Source: Alkalimonas delamerensis (lineage in GTDB: Bacteria; Pseudomonadota; Gammaproteobacteria; Enterobacterales; Alteromonadaceae). Taken from it: DNA of 64,000 nucleotides. How positions within the stretch are numbered: the first letter of the stretch is position 1; the number at the start of each line of letters is the position of its first letter. Positions 51,375 through 59,148 of the stretch are shown one piece after another. Both the position numbers and the translations under genes were made by a program. The notes below the pieces were generated by a model, which was given only the letters and a program-made list of their open reading frames with translations, was not told the origin of the DNA and did no database searches. The DNA lies in NCBI RefSeq assembly GCF_030717955.1, contig NZ_JAUZVY010000006.1, positions 62,001 through 126,000 of the forward strand, in the 5' to 3' direction.

Positions 51375-53092
51375 TGAGCCAGTATCCGATCAATCCAGCT
51401 TTTGTTGCCGAGGGCAAGCTGTCTGATAACGAACGGTTAAAGGCCGACAGCGATCACCTGCGTGGTACCATTACCACCGACTTGCAGGACGAAATCACCG
51501 GCGGTTTTAACGGCGATAACTTTATGCTGATCCGTTTTCACGGCATGTACCAGCAGGATGACCGCGATATCCGCGCCGAGCGGGCCGCGCAAAAACTGGA
51601 GCCACTGCACAATGTGATGCTGCGGGCCCGGATGCCGGGCGGTATTATCACCCCAACCCAGTGGCTGGCCATCGACCGCTTTGCTGCCGAGAAAACCATG
51701 TACGGCAGTATCCGGCTGACCACCCGCCAGACCTTCCAGTTTCATGGCGTGCTGAAACCCAACATTAAACCGATGCACCAGTTCCTGCATGACATTGGCA
51801 TTGACTCCATCGCCACCGCCGGCGATGTCAACCGTAACGTGCTCTGTACCTCCAACCCGGTGCAGTCGGAATTGCATCAGCAGGCCTATCAGTGGGCGGT
51901 GAAAATCAGCGAGCATTTGCTGCCAAAAACCCGCGCCTACGCCGAGATCTGGCTGGATGAGGAAAAGGTCGAAACCACCGAGCAGGAACCCATACTGGGC
52001 GATAGCTACTTGCCGCGTAAATTCAAAACCACGGTGGTGATCCCGCCGGACAACGACATCGACGTGCATGCCAACGATCTGAACTTTGTCGCCATTGCCG
52101 AAAACGGCCAGCTGGTCGGTTTTAACGTGCTGGTGGGTGGTGGCCTGGCCATGACCTTTGGCGATACCTCGACCTACCCGCGCCGGGCCGATGAACTGGG
52201 CTTTATTCCGCTGGAGCACACCTTACAAGTGGCTGAGCATGTGGTGACGGTGCAGCGCGATTATGGCGATCGGGTCAACCGCAAAAACGCCAAAACCAAA
52301 TACACCCTTGATCGCATCGGGCTGGATAATTTCCGCCGCGAAGTCGAACAGCGGGTGGGTGTGCCGTTCGAGCCGGTACGGCCCTATACCTTTACCAACC
52401 GTGGCGATCGCATTGGCTGGGTCGAAGGCATCGATGGCAAGCACCATTTAACCCTCTTTATCGAAAACGGCCGGGTGCTGGATTTCCCCGGCAAGCCGCT
52501 GAAAACCGGCCTGGCCGAGATCGCCAAAGTGCATCAGGGCGATTTCCGCATGACCGCCAATCAGAATCTGATTGTCGCCGGTGTGCCGAGCGAGCAAAAA
52601 GCCCAGATTGAACAGCTGGCCCGAAAATACGGCCTGATTGATGATGGCCACAGCGAGCAGCGCAAGAACTCGATGGCCTGTGTTGCCTTCCCCACCTGCC
52701 CGCTGGCGATGGCTGAAGCCGAGCGCTATTTGCCAGAGCTGGTGACCAAGGTGGAAGGCCTGCTTGGCAAACACCAACTGGCCGATGAGCATATTGTGCT
52801 TCGGGTCACCGGCTGCCCTAACGGCTGTGGCCGCGCCATGCTGGCCGAAGCCGGTTTGGTCGGCCGGGCGCCGGGCAAGTACAACCTGTACCTCGGCGGC
52901 GACCGGGTCGGCAGCCGGGTACCGAAGTTGTATCTGGACAATGTCGGGGAAGCCGAGATTTTAACCGCGCTCGATCAGCTGATTGGCCGCTGGGCCAAAG
53001 AGCGGCTGGCCGATGAGTGCTTTGGCGATTTTGTTATCCGCGCCGGTGTGGTGGCGGAAGTCAAAGTTTCCAAAACCGATTTTCATGCCTGA
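51374..53092 (+). CDS. cysI: CysI, sulfite reductase haemoprotein subunit
   Basis: The 572-residue protein (E. coli 570) reduces sulfite to sulfide at a sirohaem/4Fe-4S centre. The four cluster cysteines are seen in ACVAFPTCPLAMAEAER (about 434 and 440) and VTGCPNGCGRAM (about 479 and 483). Sirohaem/sulfite-binding arginines lie in GSIRLTTRQTFQFHG. It is translated from TAATG with cysJ. Confidence 0.97.
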   Translation: MSQYPINPAFVAEGKLSDNERLKADSDHLRGTITTDLQDEITGGFNGDNFMLIRFHGMYQQDDRDIRAERAAQKLEPLHNVMLRARMPGGIITPTQWLAIDRFAAEKTMYGSIRLTTRQTFQFHGVLKPNIKPMHQFLHDIGIDSIATAGDVNRNVLCTSNPVQSELHQQAYQWAVKISEHLLPKTRAYAEIWLDEEKVETTEQEPILGDSYLPRKFKTTVVIPPDNDIDVHANDLNFVAIAENGQLVGFNVLVGGGLAMTFGDTSTYPRRADELGFIPLEHTLQVAEHVVTVQRDYGDRVNRKNAKTKYTLDRIGLDNFRREVEQRVGVPFEPVRPYTFTNRGDRIGWVEGIDGKHHLTLFIENGRVLDFPGKPLKTGLAEIAKVHQGDFRMTANQNLIVAGVPSEQKAQIEQLARKYGLIDDGHSEQRKNSMACVAFPTCPLAMAEAERYLPELVTKVEGLLGKHQLADEHIVLRVTGCPNGCGRAMLAEAGLVGRAPGKYNLYLGGDRVGSRVPKLYLDNVGEAEILTALDQLIGRWAKERLADECFGDFVIRAGVVAEVKVSKTDFHA

Positions 53093-53103
53093 GTGAGGCC
53101 AGA

Positions 53104-53841
53104 ATGAGCAAATTTCGACAGATCCTGACGCAGGATGAAGCCACCCGGCAAGACTGGCTGGCTGAAATCAACAGCATCCTGACCCCGCTTAGCGCTGCAG
53201 AGCGGGTGCGCTGGGCGCTGGCGCATTTGCCACAGCAACCGATGCTGAGCTCCAGTTTTGGTATTCAGGCAGCGGTAATGCTGCATTTGGTGACGCAGCA
53301 GCAAGCCGATATCCCGGTGGTGCTGACCGATACCGGCTATTTATTCCCGGAAACCTATCAGTTTATCGATCAGCTGACCGAGCAACTGGGATTAAACCTG
53401 AAAGTCTACCGCGCAGCGCTCTCGCCGGCCTGGCAGGAAGCGCGTTACGGCCAGCTGTGGCACAGCGCCGACGGCATTAAGGAGTACAACCGGCTGAACA
53501 AAGTGGAACCGATGCAGCGTGCCTTGCGTGAGCTCAATGTCGGTTGCTGGTTTACCGGCCTGCGCCGCAGTCAAAGCAGCACCCGGGCCGACAAGCAGGT
53601 GGTGGAAATCAGCCGCGGCGTGGTCAAGGTGCAGCCGATCATCGACTGGAGCAATAAGGAGGTGTTCTATTACCTAAAAGAGCACGGCCTGAGCTACCAC
53701 CCGCTATGGGAGCAAGGCTATTTGTCGGTCGGTGATACCCACTCCACCGTCAAGTTTGAGCCCGGCATGAGCGAAGAAGACACCCGCTTTAACGGCTTTG
53801 GCCGCGAATGCGGCTTGCATATCGATGGCGATGGCATCTAG
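53104..53841 (+). CDS. cysH: CysH, PAPS reductase
   Basis: The 245-residue enzyme reduces phosphoadenylyl sulfate to sulfite. Motifs are LSSSFGIQAAVMLHL (PP-loop variant), VLTDTGYLFPETYQF, WFTGLRRSQSSTR, and the C-terminal active Cys in RECGLHIDG. It lacks the extra Cys pairs of APS reductases, so PAPS is the likely substrate. The ATG at 53104 lies 11 bases after cysI, with GAGG upstream. Its last 222 bases are duplicated, in decayed form, at 54792-55010. Confidence 0.96.
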   Translation: MSKFRQILTQDEATRQDWLAEINSILTPLSAAERVRWALAHLPQQPMLSSSFGIQAAVMLHLVTQQQADIPVVLTDTGYLFPETYQFIDQLTEQLGLNLKVYRAALSPAWQEARYGQLWHSADGIKEYNRLNKVEPMQRALRELNVGCWFTGLRRSQSSTRADKQVVEISRGVVKVQPIIDWSNKEVFYYLKEHGLSYHPLWEQGYLSVGDTHSTVKFEPGMSEEDTRFNGFGRECGLHIDGDGI

Positions 53842-53849
53842 CCATCGCC
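53827..53849 (+). terminator. Palindrome spanning the cysH stop codon
   Basis: GGCGATGGC-ATCTA-GCCATCGCC is a perfect 9-bp stem with the stop TAG in its loop. No U-run follows. The same palindrome ends the duplicated copy at 55010, and sequence identity stops there. Confidence 0.5.
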
Positions 53850-53896
53850 GATAGAAATGTTTAATACGTCAATATCGTTCGGCACACTGTATCCTC

Positions 53897-54313
53897 TTAT
53901 GCTGACCAATCTTCAATGCGAAGGTCAGGCACTCGCTCAAATTCTCTGGTGTTATTCGTTACCAGAACGCACCCCGCGGCAATCGCATTGCCAGCTATCG
54001 CAGCATCATTTGCACCGATAGGCGTACCACGTTCGGCCAGATAGCGCTTTATTGTCGCTGTGGTCTCTACAGCTGCTTTATCCCACGGCAGCACCGCGTC
54101 AACACGCTCCATAAACTGATCTACTATCAAGTTGTGCTTTGGCGAAGCCTTTTTACCGATGGCACCAAAGCGCAGCTCTGCATAGGTAATTGCAGAAATA
54201 ACCAGGCGATCTTTATTTTCAACATGCCCTTGCAGCACCTTCAGCAGTGTTTCAGGTCGTTCACGCATGATGAAAGAACAGATATTGGTATCGAGCATGT
54301 AAGTCTTTTTCAA
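53897..54313 (-). CDS. vapC: VapC toxin, PIN-domain ribonuclease
   Basis: The 138-residue PIN protein has the acidic active site in MLDTNICSFIM (Asp 8), Glu in SAITYAELRFG, and GANDAAIAGNAIAAGCVLVTNN (Asp). It is of the type that cleaves initiator tRNA-fMet. ATGA overlap with vapB. The strong upstream promoter and the vapB RBS fit an autoregulated toxin-antitoxin operon. Its place between two copies of the cysH 3' end suggests arrival by integration. Confidence 0.92.
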   Translation of the reverse strand: MKKTYMLDTNICSFIMRERPETLLKVLQGHVENKDRLVISAITYAELRFGAIGKKASPKHNLIVDQFMERVDAVLPWDKAAVETTATIKRYLAERGTPIGANDAAIAGNAIAAGCVLVTNNTREFERVPDLRIEDWSA

Positions 54314-54537
54314 AGCACAACCCGCCCATCTTCAATAACATCACCGCGATCAGCTAGGAAATCGGCATCAGCCATAGGGGCATCAGCAAAACTTGTCCAC
54401 GTTTTTCGAGCTGGGCGCAATATAAGAGCATCACCCTCACGACTTATTTCAACTTCGGCAACGCCTTCAAATTCGAACTCTTTTGGTATGCGAACAGCCT
54501 GACTGCGACCGTTGATAAATAATGATGCTGTTTTCAT
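54310..54537 (-). CDS. vapB: VapB antitoxin, SpoVT/AbrB-type
   Basis: The 75-residue antitoxin has an N-terminal swapped-hairpin DNA-binding motif (LFINGRSQAVRIPKEFEFEGVAEVEISREGDALILRP) and a toxin-binding tail (WTSFADAPMADADFLADR). The ATG at 54537 has GGAGG 5-9 bases upstream; an earlier ATG at 54549 is unlikely. It normally represses its own promoter together with VapC. Confidence 0.92.
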   Translation of the reverse strand: MKTASLFINGRSQAVRIPKEFEFEGVAEVEISREGDALILRPARKTWTSFADAPMADADFLADRGDVIEDGRVVL

Positions 54538-54550
54538 GTCAACCTCCAAA

Positions 54551-54600
54551 GCATATCGCTTGCATATGTCAGTATAAATAACAGACTGGATATGTCAAGC
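54551..54600 (-). promoter_or_regulatory. vapBC promoter and likely operator
   Basis: TTGACA (54598-54593), identical to consensus, and TATACT (54576-54571) are 16 bases apart on the minus strand. An inverted repeat CATAT-N7-ATATG (54552-54568) lies between -10 and start, and GCATAT recurs at 54551, 54562 and 54599. Confidence 0.7.
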
Positions 54601-54791
54601 ATATACATGATTAAATCGTAAACAACTTTGCTAACGATACTGCACTCACTTCTGCCATGCTGGATCGAGTTTTACATCACTCTCATATTTTACACATTAA
54701 AGGAGAAAGCTATCGGATCAGAGAAAAGAAGCAAGCCGGATTAATGGATAAACCCAAAGAGTAGTGGATCACTTTTCGATTGTTGTTGACA

Positions 54792-55010
54792 GTGGTCAAG
54801 GTGCAGCCGATCATCGACTGGAGGAATAAGGATGTGTTCTATGACTTAAAAGAGCACGGCCTGAGCTACCACCCCCAATGGGAGCAAGGCTATTTGTCGG
54901 TCGGCGATACCCACTCCACCGTCAAATTTGAGCTCAGCATGAACCCGCTTTAACGGCTGTGGCCGCGAGTGCGGCCTGCATATCAATGGCGATGGCATCT
55001 AGCCATCGCC
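54792..55010 (+). pseudogene. Decayed second copy of the cysH 3' end
   Basis: Bases 54792-55010 match cysH 53620-53849 closely (VKVQPIIDW.. to the stop and palindrome), with scattered substitutions and an 11-base deletion that breaks the frame near FELSMNPL. No start codon or 5' part is present. Similarity begins abruptly at GTGGTCAAGG and ends exactly at the end of the stop-codon palindrome. The unit lies beyond vapBC in the same orientation as cysH. The 240 bases between vapB and this copy hold no gene I can recognise. Confidence 0.92.
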
Positions 55011-55189
55011 ATCAGTTGTTAACCAACACTCAAAACAAACACGAAAATGATAAAAAAATGATTTTTTACTGATATCATAACGCTACGATAACTCACCATA
55101 TTGATATACACTTGCTTTGTTGCTTACATATTTACAGCATATGTGGGTATATGCCTATTATGTTGCAATCCAATTTCAAGGGGAGAAAT

Positions 55190-55869
55190 ATGAAAATCTC
55201 AAAATCTCAAAATCTCAAAATCTCAAAATCTCAAAATCTCAAAATCTCAAAATCTCAAAATCAATTTTTATCGTTTCCCTAATAGCTTCCACAGCAATAT
55301 TACAGGGCTGTAGTTCAGTTGAGCCTATTGATCTTGAGAGCTGTAGAGATAGATCGCAAACGGTTACTGAGTCAATTGGAACAAGTGGAGCAAGTAGAAC
55401 AACTACAACTGAAGGGCGAAACTGTGGAGGTGGCAGTGGTGGTGTACAAGCCTTTTTGCAACGAGTATTAAGAACAGTTTATGCTTATACCGGTTTCCAG
55501 TCCTACAATCTGGATTTTAGTCAGTTTAGAATGGACATCAGTACTCATAACGCTCAATTCCAAAACCAGCCAGGCAATCTTTCCATAACATTGTTTAATG
55601 GTGACCATAGTCTTGCAGAAAAGCAATTTGCCTACAACGCTTCTGGCAACACACTGACACTAGCAAATCCTCAGGCAGTACAGCATTGGGTTGCTGGTTT
55701 TGAAGGCATAGCCGATGGCTATGCCGTTAGCGTAACAGGCCTTCAGCTTAGTCAAGCCGTTGGACAGCACTCTATGCACGCCACCGCTAAATTTGGCAAT
55801 CAACACCTTGCCACCTTCAACTGGCAAGGGTATGCAGGCAATGATTGCGACACTTGCGTTATGCAATAA
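55190..55869 (+). CDS. Phase-variable lipoprotein, OFF as sequenced
   Basis: An ATG at 55190 with AAGGGGAG 6-13 bases upstream is followed at once by 8.75 copies of the octamer AAAATCTC (55193-55262). In this frame translation stops after 30 codons (TAA 55280-55282). The frame carrying a classic lipoprotein signal (KSIFIVSLIASTAILQGC, Cys lipidated) and about 190 further residues is shifted by one. Losing one repeat unit, or gaining two, would join ATG and lipoprotein frame. The rest has Cys-rich ends (ESCRDRSQ, NCGGGSGG, DCDTCVMQ) and no known domain. In the lipoprotein frame an ATG at 55141 exists but has no RBS. Function unknown. Confidence 0.8.
55193..55262 (+). repeat. Octanucleotide tandem repeat (AAAATCTC) x 8.75
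   Basis: Eight perfect copies plus six bases of a ninth lie directly after the start codon. Three units encode KISKSQNL, so repeat number modulo three sets the reading frame. It is a simple-sequence contingency tract, not a CRISPR. Confidence 0.97.
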
Positions 55870-55890
55870 AGCCATTGCTAATAATTTTAT

Positions 55891-55918
55891 GCCGGGTTGT
55901 ATTATCAGTCCGGCTTTT
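55891..55918 (+). terminator. Weak terminator after the lipoprotein gene
   Basis: GCCGG (55891-55895) and CCGGC (55910-55914) form a 5-bp stem with a 14-base loop, followed by TTTT. Confidence 0.45.
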
Positions 55919-55931
55919 AAGTTAGGTCACT

Positions 55932-58016
55932 ATGATTTTTCGAGTCTTTTTTGTATTAACAGTGGTTTTTTTTATAGTCAATTGCAGCACCACTCCCAGT
56001 ACCGCTACAGCATCCATCAACCCTTGGGACCAAAAGCTTTACTCCAACTATCAAGGCACTGTCTCAAGGCCCATCGAGTTTTGCAGCACTTATCAACTGA
56101 CCGAACCTTTGTTACTGACGCTGCGCTTTGATTGTTTGCTGTCTGAAGAGAAAGTGCAACTCTATCAGCGCGCCTTTGCGCTCTATCACCCTTTTATTAT
56201 TGAGCACTTTAATGCCTCCCTGCTATCGAACTTCATTAAACTTGATAAACCGCTTTGCTTTGCAGTCGTACACCGGGAAACAACTTTTCGGATCGGTGAG
56301 CCGGTAACGGATTGCGTTTATTTGTATCGACCCGCTCTTGCAGCCGAGCGATTTCAAGCGGTAAAAACCCAATTACACAATGCCGGTATTAGCTGGGATC
56401 CTGCACCTGAGCTTGTTGCCTTTACAGAATCTGAAGAACGTTATTCCGCTGTATTTGCATTAAAAGTGTTGTACATGGACATTGTGGACGATTTCTACCC
56501 GATAATGTTGCATGAATATTTTCATTATCAAACCTTACCTCTCAAAAAGTTAAGGCCATGGCGGCCAGAGCCGGTGGGGCCGTTCTATGATATTTGGGTA
56601 AATGAATATCTTAGCTTCACACTGCAGCGTAATATGGAAATGAACACGTTTAAAACCTTGCTCTATTTTATTGATGGCCCAGTCCAGAATACTTTTGATC
56701 TTGGTGGTTTTAATGAAAGCTATGACTTTGATAGTACGTTCTGCCAGCGACAGCGCACTGAGCGACAATGGCTAAAGCAGTGGTCAGAGCATAGAAAGCA
56801 GCGTAAGAACGCGATCAAGAGTCAAAGTGGCAACATGCTTCGTTATTTGCAATCATTGCACCAGGATCCACACTTAGCGCCTATTTACGCTTTTTACGAA
56901 CTAACGTCATTGGCAGAGCCAGGCCAGGGTTTTAACGATCTGATTGCCCGCATACCTGCCTGCAACCCCGATAAAGTCCTGCCGGTGCATGCTTTTAAAC
57001 AGCGACTGCTGGATTATGACTTTAGCACCCTGTTTGTTGAAGCACCCAACGATGCAGACGCATTCACCGGCTTCGAGACGCTGCTGCGTACCTTGTGGCT
57101 GCAACCATCGGATAGCGGCAATCCGTTTAGTGCCTGTGAAGCCTTGGCCAATGATGCCGAAGTGCAGCAAACTTGCGCGGCCCTGGTGATGGATACCCTG
57201 TTCTGGCGGCAGCTGAGTTTAGCGGAAGTTTCATGGACCGGACTTAGCTTGCCTGAGTCTGCCAAGGCGTTGCAGCCACGGCTGTCGGCCTGGCTGGAAG
57301 ATACCAAACTTTTGTCTTCCACCCCCTTGCCACTGGCCAATAAAGTCGATTACCTGCTGGCTCAGGATGGCCGCTTTCGTAACTCACAACAGCAGGTAGC
57401 CGATACCGGTGCCGGTTTAAATGTCTGGCCGGGCGATACAGATTGTGAGCTCAGCGGTGAGCAGCTGGTCACTACCCTGGCAGGTCAAACAGTGCCCTTG
57501 CAGCGCTGCCGGTTCGAGGATGGCCTGGGCGTGCTATGGCGCAAAGACGGCCAAACCGAGCAGGTGATTGGCCTGCCTGCGCTGGTGGCGCAGCAAGCGA
57601 AGCTAATACGTGATCAGGGCGCGATGAATTACAGCGTTAGCGTCCCCTATGTGTTTCAGAATGGCTTTGTGGTATTTCAGCAGATGGATCATCAGGTACG
57701 GTTAAACCTTTGCCTGGATACGGGCAGCCCGCTGTCGTACATCACCCGCCGTTATCGTGAGCGCTACCAGCTCACCCCCCGTTACCTGGCGTCACGGTTA
57801 GAGCCGGAAGAGGAGGTGAGTGCATTCCCCCGCCGGGTGCTGCTGCCCATTTTAGGAGCGCAACGTAAAGTCAGGGTACTGCCGCACGATGGTTTTATGC
57901 AGTGCGATATCATTGTGGGCAGCGATTTGCTGGATCTATACAGTGCCATCGAGCTGGGCGACAATACCTTAACCTTGTGGTTTGAAAATGACGCATCCAT
58001 TGACATTAGCGAATAG
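55932..58016 (+). CDS. Lipoprotein with HExxH and DTG protease motifs
   Basis: The 694-residue exported protein begins with a hydrophobic signal ending IVNC (Cys 18), a lipobox with unusual Asn at -1. Around residues 186-230 is a zinc-peptidase motif HEYFH (194-198) with NEYLS (Glu 225) as possible third ligand, the gluzincin pattern. The C-terminal 120 residues look like a retropepsin-type aspartic protease: LCLDTGSPLSYI (DTG 596-598) and DIIVGSDLLDLYSAIELGDNTLTLW. The middle has no known domain. Two protease folds in one bacterial lipoprotein is unusual. The first 900 bases are visibly AT-richer than the rest, as if assembled from two sources. It could be one inactive scaffold with only one working site. 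Confidence 0.75.
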   Translation: MIFRVFFVLTVVFFIVNCSTTPSTATASINPWDQKLYSNYQGTVSRPIEFCSTYQLTEPLLLTLRFDCLLSEEKVQLYQRAFALYHPFIIEHFNASLLSNFIKLDKPLCFAVVHRETTFRIGEPVTDCVYLYRPALAAERFQAVKTQLHNAGISWDPAPELVAFTESEERYSAVFALKVLYMDIVDDFYPIMLHEYFHYQTLPLKKLRPWRPEPVGPFYDIWVNEYLSFTLQRNMEMNTFKTLLYFIDGPVQNTFDLGGFNESYDFDSTFCQRQRTERQWLKQWSEHRKQRKNAIKSQSGNMLRYLQSLHQDPHLAPIYAFYELTSLAEPGQGFNDLIARIPACNPDKVLPVHAFKQRLLDYDFSTLFVEAPNDADAFTGFETLLRTLWLQPSDSGNPFSACEALANDAEVQQTCAALVMDTLFWRQLSLAEVSWTGLSLPESAKALQPRLSAWLEDTKLLSSTPLPLANKVDYLLAQDGRFRNSQQQVADTGAGLNVWPGDTDCELSGEQLVTTLAGQTVPLQRCRFEDGLGVLWRKDGQTEQVIGLPALVAQQAKLIRDQGAMNYSVSVPYVFQNGFVVFQQMDHQVRLNLCLDTGSPLSYITRRYRERYQLTPRYLASRLEPEEEVSAFPRRVLLPILGAQRKVRVLPHDGFMQCDIIVGSDLLDLYSAIELGDNTLTLWFENDASIDISE

Positions 58017-58056
58017 ATTGCGACCGAGCAAGCCCCTGCCTCCCTTGAGTAAGCAT

Positions 58057-59136
58057 ATGTTTTATATTCGTATTATTTTTATTGTTGGCTTGATGAGCCA
58101 ATTGCTGGCTTGCTCGTCTCTGCTTGAACACAAACTTACCCAGGCTCAGGGGGCACCAATGATGCAGCCATTCGTGCTTGAACATATTTTCCAGCAACAG
58201 CGCTTTTGCCATCCAGATAGCCCACATAACTCTGAGCCTTGCCTGCGTTACTTTGATCTGGATGTGACTGAGCGGATAGCAAGCTTTGCTTCAAACATGG
58301 AGTTAAACTTCGATAAAGAGGGTATGCAGCTTACAGACCAAATCACCTTTAGCTTGAAAGCCCCACCAGATCAGGCGCCATTGGCAGTGATTTTCCCCGG
58401 CTACAGCATGCATGCGACAGACATGGTTTTTTATGCCAGCTGGCTAAATGATCTGGGATTTTTTCCCATCATCGCCGATGGGCCAACCTACCAAACCCCA
58501 TTCGATTTTGGTCAGGGCTATGCCAGCCAACTGGCTCTGGCACTCTCGACGCGCTACCCGGATCGCCCCGTACTCTTGCTTGGCTTCTCAATGGGTGCCA
58601 GCAGCCTGGAGCCTTTCATTAGCCAGCATCAAAAGGTACTAGGCGCCATTGCCATTGCCCCGATGCAAGACTTTCAGGCCACCGGCAGAGCGGTTTTTGA
58701 GCGGGCCCGGCAACGTAGAGTGCTGCTACGTTTACTGCCAGAAGCTGCCATTGAGCAAGCGCTTGCCAATATCCTGAATAAAATTCAGCTGACAGCAGAT
58801 CAGCTGGATTTCAACCACAGCGCCAGCAGGCTGCCTACGCCATTATTGGTGATTAGTGGCGAGCTCGACTGGATTTCCCCGCCTGCCAATCTTGAGGCCG
58901 GCGCATCTTTCACGCATATTCAACTTCCTTATCAATTCCACGAGTCCCTGCTGCATCCCTGGCCAGAAATCCGTCAAGAAACGCTGCGCTGGTTGGAATC
59001 AGAGCAACTGCCATTTCAACTGGTGCATCAAAAATCCAAGTCAAGCTCTCCAGCGACAACAAAACAACTTATTTATTTGACATTTAAAACTTTATATATA
59101 CATTTAGACCAGTCGTGCTACAGCCTGAACGTTTAG
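58057..59136 (+). CDS. Alpha/beta-hydrolase lipoprotein
   Basis: The 359-residue protein has a lipoprotein signal (VGLMSQLLAC, Cys 19). The hydrolase core has AVIFPGYSMHATD (oxyanion region), nucleophile elbow GFSMGAS (Ser 178), acid candidate Asp 271 in ISGELDWISP, and His 295 in YQFHES, so the triad looks complete. The last 35 residues are AT-rich in codons and lack hydrolase similarity. The start at 58057 is chosen for the lipobox. It follows the two-protease gene by 40 bases and is probably in one operon with it. Substrate unknown. Confidence 0.82.
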   Translation: MFYIRIIFIVGLMSQLLACSSLLEHKLTQAQGAPMMQPFVLEHIFQQQRFCHPDSPHNSEPCLRYFDLDVTERIASFASNMELNFDKEGMQLTDQITFSLKAPPDQAPLAVIFPGYSMHATDMVFYASWLNDLGFFPIIADGPTYQTPFDFGQGYASQLALALSTRYPDRPVLLLGFSMGASSLEPFISQHQKVLGAIAIAPMQDFQATGRAVFERARQRRVLLRLLPEAAIEQALANILNKIQLTADQLDFNHSASRLPTPLLVISGELDWISPPANLEAGASFTHIQLPYQFHESLLHPWPEIRQETLRWLESEQLPFQLVHQKSKSSSPATTKQLIYLTFKTLYIHLDQSCYSLNV

Positions 59137-59148
59137 GGAGACTTCAAC

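Noticed and set aside
53897..54549. vapBC as part of a complete mobile element
   Set aside because: No integrase, transposase or terminal inverted repeats are visible in the interval; only the duplicated cysH end hints at past integration.
55117..55189. An extended N-terminus for the lipoprotein from 55117 or ATG 55141
   Set aside because: No ribosome site and an unlikely extension before the signal peptide, while the ATG at 55190 has a strong site directly before the repeat tract.
55193..55262. CRISPR-like repeat
   Set aside because: Units are 8 bp, directly adjacent, without spacers, and inside a coding start; this is a simple-sequence tract.
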